The notes below the pieces were generated by a model. The model worked only from the letters and a program-made list of their open reading frames with translations. It was not told the origin of the DNA and did not search any database. Below are positions 4,647-6,624 of a DNA stretch of 6,624 nucleotides, one piece after another. The position numbers and the translations under genes were made by a program. The first letter of the stretch is position 1; the number at the start of each line of letters is the position of its first letter. The DNA is from an uncultured Pseudomonadota bacterium (lineage in GTDB: Bacteria; Pseudomonadota; Gammaproteobacteria; Methylococcales; Methylomonadaceae): the NCBI GenBank assembly GCA_903931355.1, contig CAIZCB010000495.1, forward strand, positions 1 through 6,624, written 5' to 3'.

Positions 4647-6533
4647 TCATCTTTTACGCCGATTCTTTTTCGCTCGTCTTTGAGGTTGGATTGGTTTTTG
4701 CTCTGGCACAATCTGTTCTATCGTTGATGGCGTTTGTTCTGGTACAACAGTTTCTACATCAGCCTTTGTCTTAGCTACATTGCTAGCCGCCATTGTTCGT
4801 CGCATAACATCAACAATACCGGAAGCAAGCCCTGTCCAACTATCCCAAGACCTAGAGATTGCGACTTTATCCTGCTCCATGCGTTTAAGAGCAATGTTCA
4901 AAGCACCTATCAATGACAGCATCATCGCTTGATCAGTTGAACTTAATTGCAGCCAAACATTAATATCAAATATTTGTCGGTTTAAATCGAAACGTAATTC
5001 AAGTTTGCCGCCGAAATCATCAAACGCTTCTTCAAACCAACTATCGAATGGCGCTAGTTTTCCATCAATACGCGGTATCTCTAATTTTGGATAACGTGAA
5101 AATCCACCAGGCTGAATATTGGCCGCACCTAAGCGCAATTCAAGCTTAGGCCAGTGATAATTGCCATAAACAGCGTCATGAAATACTAGCCATAAATGTT
5201 CGTAATCTGGGTTAATCAGTTCACGTTTTAATTTAACCTTATCAAATCGAAATACTGGCGGTAACGAGCCAATATCAGCCACTAACGGCATTGCTGCCTG
5301 ACGCCAAAACACCAAATCGAAAAATTCAGGCATTTTCTGACCAGCGATAGCGGTTTGAGGATCTTTGAAGAAATGCTGGATGACATTAATCGCAATATTG
5401 ATTTGTCGCCAATGTAGCGTTGACATAGAGCGAAATTGGATAATATCTTCTCCGGCATCGGGCTTAACTAAGCTTCTAGGTGTCAGCCTTACTGGCAATA
5501 ATTGCCCAAGCTCATCCGTCGCACCTAAGATTTCAATCCCCGGATTACCGTCATCCAAGAATGTAGCAAAATTGAATTCTGGCACCAAAATACCACCGAT
5601 AGTAATGTCTGTGGCCCGCCACTCGACCCGTGGAATCTCGGAAACAGTATCAACATTGACAGGCACAATCGATAGGTAATCTAAATAATTCGGCAATCTA
5701 TCTTCAAGACGCTGCCAACGACTTATATAGGTTTCATTGTCACGCTGGAGTTTTTGATGTTCTAGAAAATAATGCTCAAGTTCTTCTTGAACTTGATGTA
5801 GCTGCAACAAAAGCAACTTATTTTCTTCTTGAGCATCTTTAACTTCGGTTTCGACTTGGCGATGAAGTGAATCTAACTTAAGTTGTCGTTCATTGGCTAG
5901 ACGCGTTTGCTCATCTCTATCCGCTGTTAAATCAAGCTTTTCCTGCTCAAGCGCATTAATTAAGCGAGCTTGCTCATCGCGAGAAACGATTAAACTGGAA
6001 TTCTCTTTGGTAAGTGCCTCAAACTTGGCACCATACTCTTTAGTTTGTGTTGATAATTGGCTATTTAATTGCTCAAGCGTAGCCTGACGCTCATTGGCTA
6101 ACTTCTGCTGCTGATCACGCTCGGCAATTAACGTAGCTTTTTCTTTGGCAATTGCGTCAAGCTTAACTGTGTGTTCTTTGGTTAAAAGCGCTTGCTGAAA
6201 GATTTTTTCTTGTAACGCACGCTGTGTTTCTTGCTCTTTAACAAAAACGGTTTCCAATTCTTCTTGCACTTGGTGCAATTGCAATAACAACAGTTCTGAT
6301 TCGGCTGCAGTTTCGTTGATTTTTTCGCTAGATAATCCTACTTGTTTATCTAATTGCGCTTTAAGCGTTTCGATTTCGGCCATCAAAGCCTGAACTTCAT
6401 GAGCCATTTCCTGAGCTTGGTTCAGACCTTGCTTCTGAAGTGCTAAATTTTCGTTTTTTAGCGTCTCATTAATCCTTGCTAAATCCTTAACCAAGGGATC
6501 GTTCTTGTCAGTGAAAAATGAAAATAAACTCAT
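4647..6533 (-). CDS. Long coiled-coil protein with duplicated LLLLQLHQVQEELE motif and unrecognised C-terminal domain
   Basis: This 628-residue protein is not a family I can name. Residues 1-14 are short and hydrophobic (SLFSFF) but too short for a membrane span. Residues 15-280 are rich in E, Q, K, L and A with heptad character, a clear coiled coil. Within it LLLLQLHQVQEELE occurs twice without change (81-94 and 240-253), and blocks around R-D-x-Q repeat at 139, 185 and 206. Residues 281-580 look globular with many beta-like segments (WRATDITIGGILVPEF, LELRLGA, LELRFDLN) and several aromatic W/F positions. The C-terminus has two V-P-E-Q-x-P copies (597-602, 609-614) and a basic tail, RRAKKNRRKR (619-628). 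ATG 6533 overlaps the TGA of the upstream gene and lacks a ribosome site, so its translation is probably coupled. A scaffold, tether or chain-length function alongside the glycosyltransferases is possible but unproven. I recall similar coiled-coil motifs next to glycosyltransferase genes in other proteobacteria; this needs a search. Confidence 0.85.
   Translation of the reverse strand: MSLFSFFTDKNDPLVKDLARINETLKNENLALQKQGLNQAQEMAHEVQALMAEIETLKAQLDKQVGLSSEKINETAAESELLLLQLHQVQEELETVFVKEQETQRALQEKIFQQALLTKEHTVKLDAIAKEKATLIAERDQQQKLANERQATLEQLNSQLSTQTKEYGAKFEALTKENSSLIVSRDEQARLINALEQEKLDLTADRDEQTRLANERQLKLDSLHRQVETEVKDAQEENKLLLLQLHQVQEELEHYFLEHQKLQRDNETYISRWQRLEDRLPNYLDYLSIVPVNVDTVSEIPRVEWRATDITIGGILVPEFNFATFLDDGNPGIEILGATDELGQLLPVRLTPRSLVKPDAGEDIIQFRSMSTLHWRQINIAINVIQHFFKDPQTAIAGQKMPEFFDLVFWRQAAMPLVADIGSLPPVFRFDKVKLKRELINPDYEHLWLVFHDAVYGNYHWPKLELRLGAANIQPGGFSRYPKLEIPRIDGKLAPFDSWFEEAFDDFGGKLELRFDLNRQIFDINVWLQLSSTDQAMMLSLIGALNIALKRMEQDKVAISRSWDSWTGLASGIVDVMRRTMAASNVAKTKADVETVVPEQTPSTIEQIVPEQKPIQPQRRAKKNRRKR
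5694..6491 (-). other. Coiled-coil region (residues 15-280) with internal repeats
   Basis: Roughly 265 residues with almost no proline or glycine and heavy use of L, E, Q, K and A. A 46-residue offset relates T-K-E-x4-K at 118 to the copy at 164, and R-D at 139 to R-D at 185. A further 21 residues (three heptads) leads to R-D at 206. Fully extended, a helix of this length would be close to 40 nm (0.15 nm rise per residue). Confidence 0.8.
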
Positions 6534-6624
6534 TTGGTTTTAAACAAAAAGGCTTGGGTTTGAGTGATTGCATCTTCTGGTGAATATGCGCTTAATAGCA
6601 GAAGATTGAGTAAAGAAGAACCAA
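6530..6624 (-). CDS. C-terminal end of an unidentified gene, overlapping the coiled-coil gene by ATGA
   Basis: On the minus strand the frame entering from the right edge is open for 30 codons, ends ...AYSPEDAITQTQAFLFKTK, and stops at TGA 6532-6530. This TGA shares four bases (ATGA) with the ATG of the coiled-coil gene, the usual arrangement of translationally coupled genes. The other two minus-strand frames also contain stops in this stretch but give less protein-like sequence. The fragment is leucine-rich at its start (SSLLNLLLLSAYS) and then polar. It is too short for me to assign a family. Its position makes it part of the same minus-strand operon as the coiled-coil protein and the smaller glycosyltransferase. 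Confidence 0.6.
   Translation of the reverse strand, partial: GSSLLNLLLLSAYSPEDAITQTQAFLFKTK

Noticed and set aside
5365..5679. 104-codon open frame on the plus strand opposite the coiled-coil gene
   Set aside because: It lies wholly antisense to a well-supported gene, has no ribosome site, and its translation has no recognisable domain; it is a shadow frame.

Overview
The window looks like an accessory surface-polysaccharide (O-antigen or capsule type) locus from a bacterium of moderate to low GC, most likely a gammaproteobacterium. That placement rests on the gene families (GT4 glycosyltransferases, a class I methyltransferase fused to a DUF4214-like module, a long coiled-coil protein) and on general codon and base composition. 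It is an inference; no rRNA or housekeeping gene is present to fix it.

Layout from left to right. Positions 1-222 hold a GC-richer (about 53%) minus-strand remnant of a GNAT acetyltransferase. It has recognisable acetyl-CoA-binding motifs but no start codon, and it runs off the left edge. Positions 223-460 are AT-rich (about 35% GC) non-coding DNA with a perfect 10-bp inverted repeat just before the first gene. On the plus strand follow a methyltransferase (461-1543, probable TTG start) and, 32 nt later, a 655-residue glycosyltransferase (1576-3543). On the minus strand, read from the right edge, are the last 30 codons of an unidentified gene, a 628-residue coiled-coil protein (6533-4647) joined to it by an ATGA stop/start overlap, and, 30 nt further, a 358-residue glycosyltransferase (4616-3540). 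The two glycosyltransferase genes converge tail to tail and share 4 bp at their stop codons, with no recognisable terminator between them.

The five genes make sense as part of one glycan assembly locus. The two GT4 enzymes are paralogues that would add sugars from nucleotide-sugar donors. The methyltransferase could modify or cap the glycan. The coiled-coil protein carries a duplicated 14-residue motif and an unrecognised C-terminal region, and could be a scaffold or a length-setting component. The least familiar parts are the N-terminal half of the larger glycosyltransferase, which I read as four degenerate copies of a roughly 70-residue repeat, and the C-terminal half of the coiled-coil protein. 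The scaffold or length-control idea is a hypothesis from gene content only.
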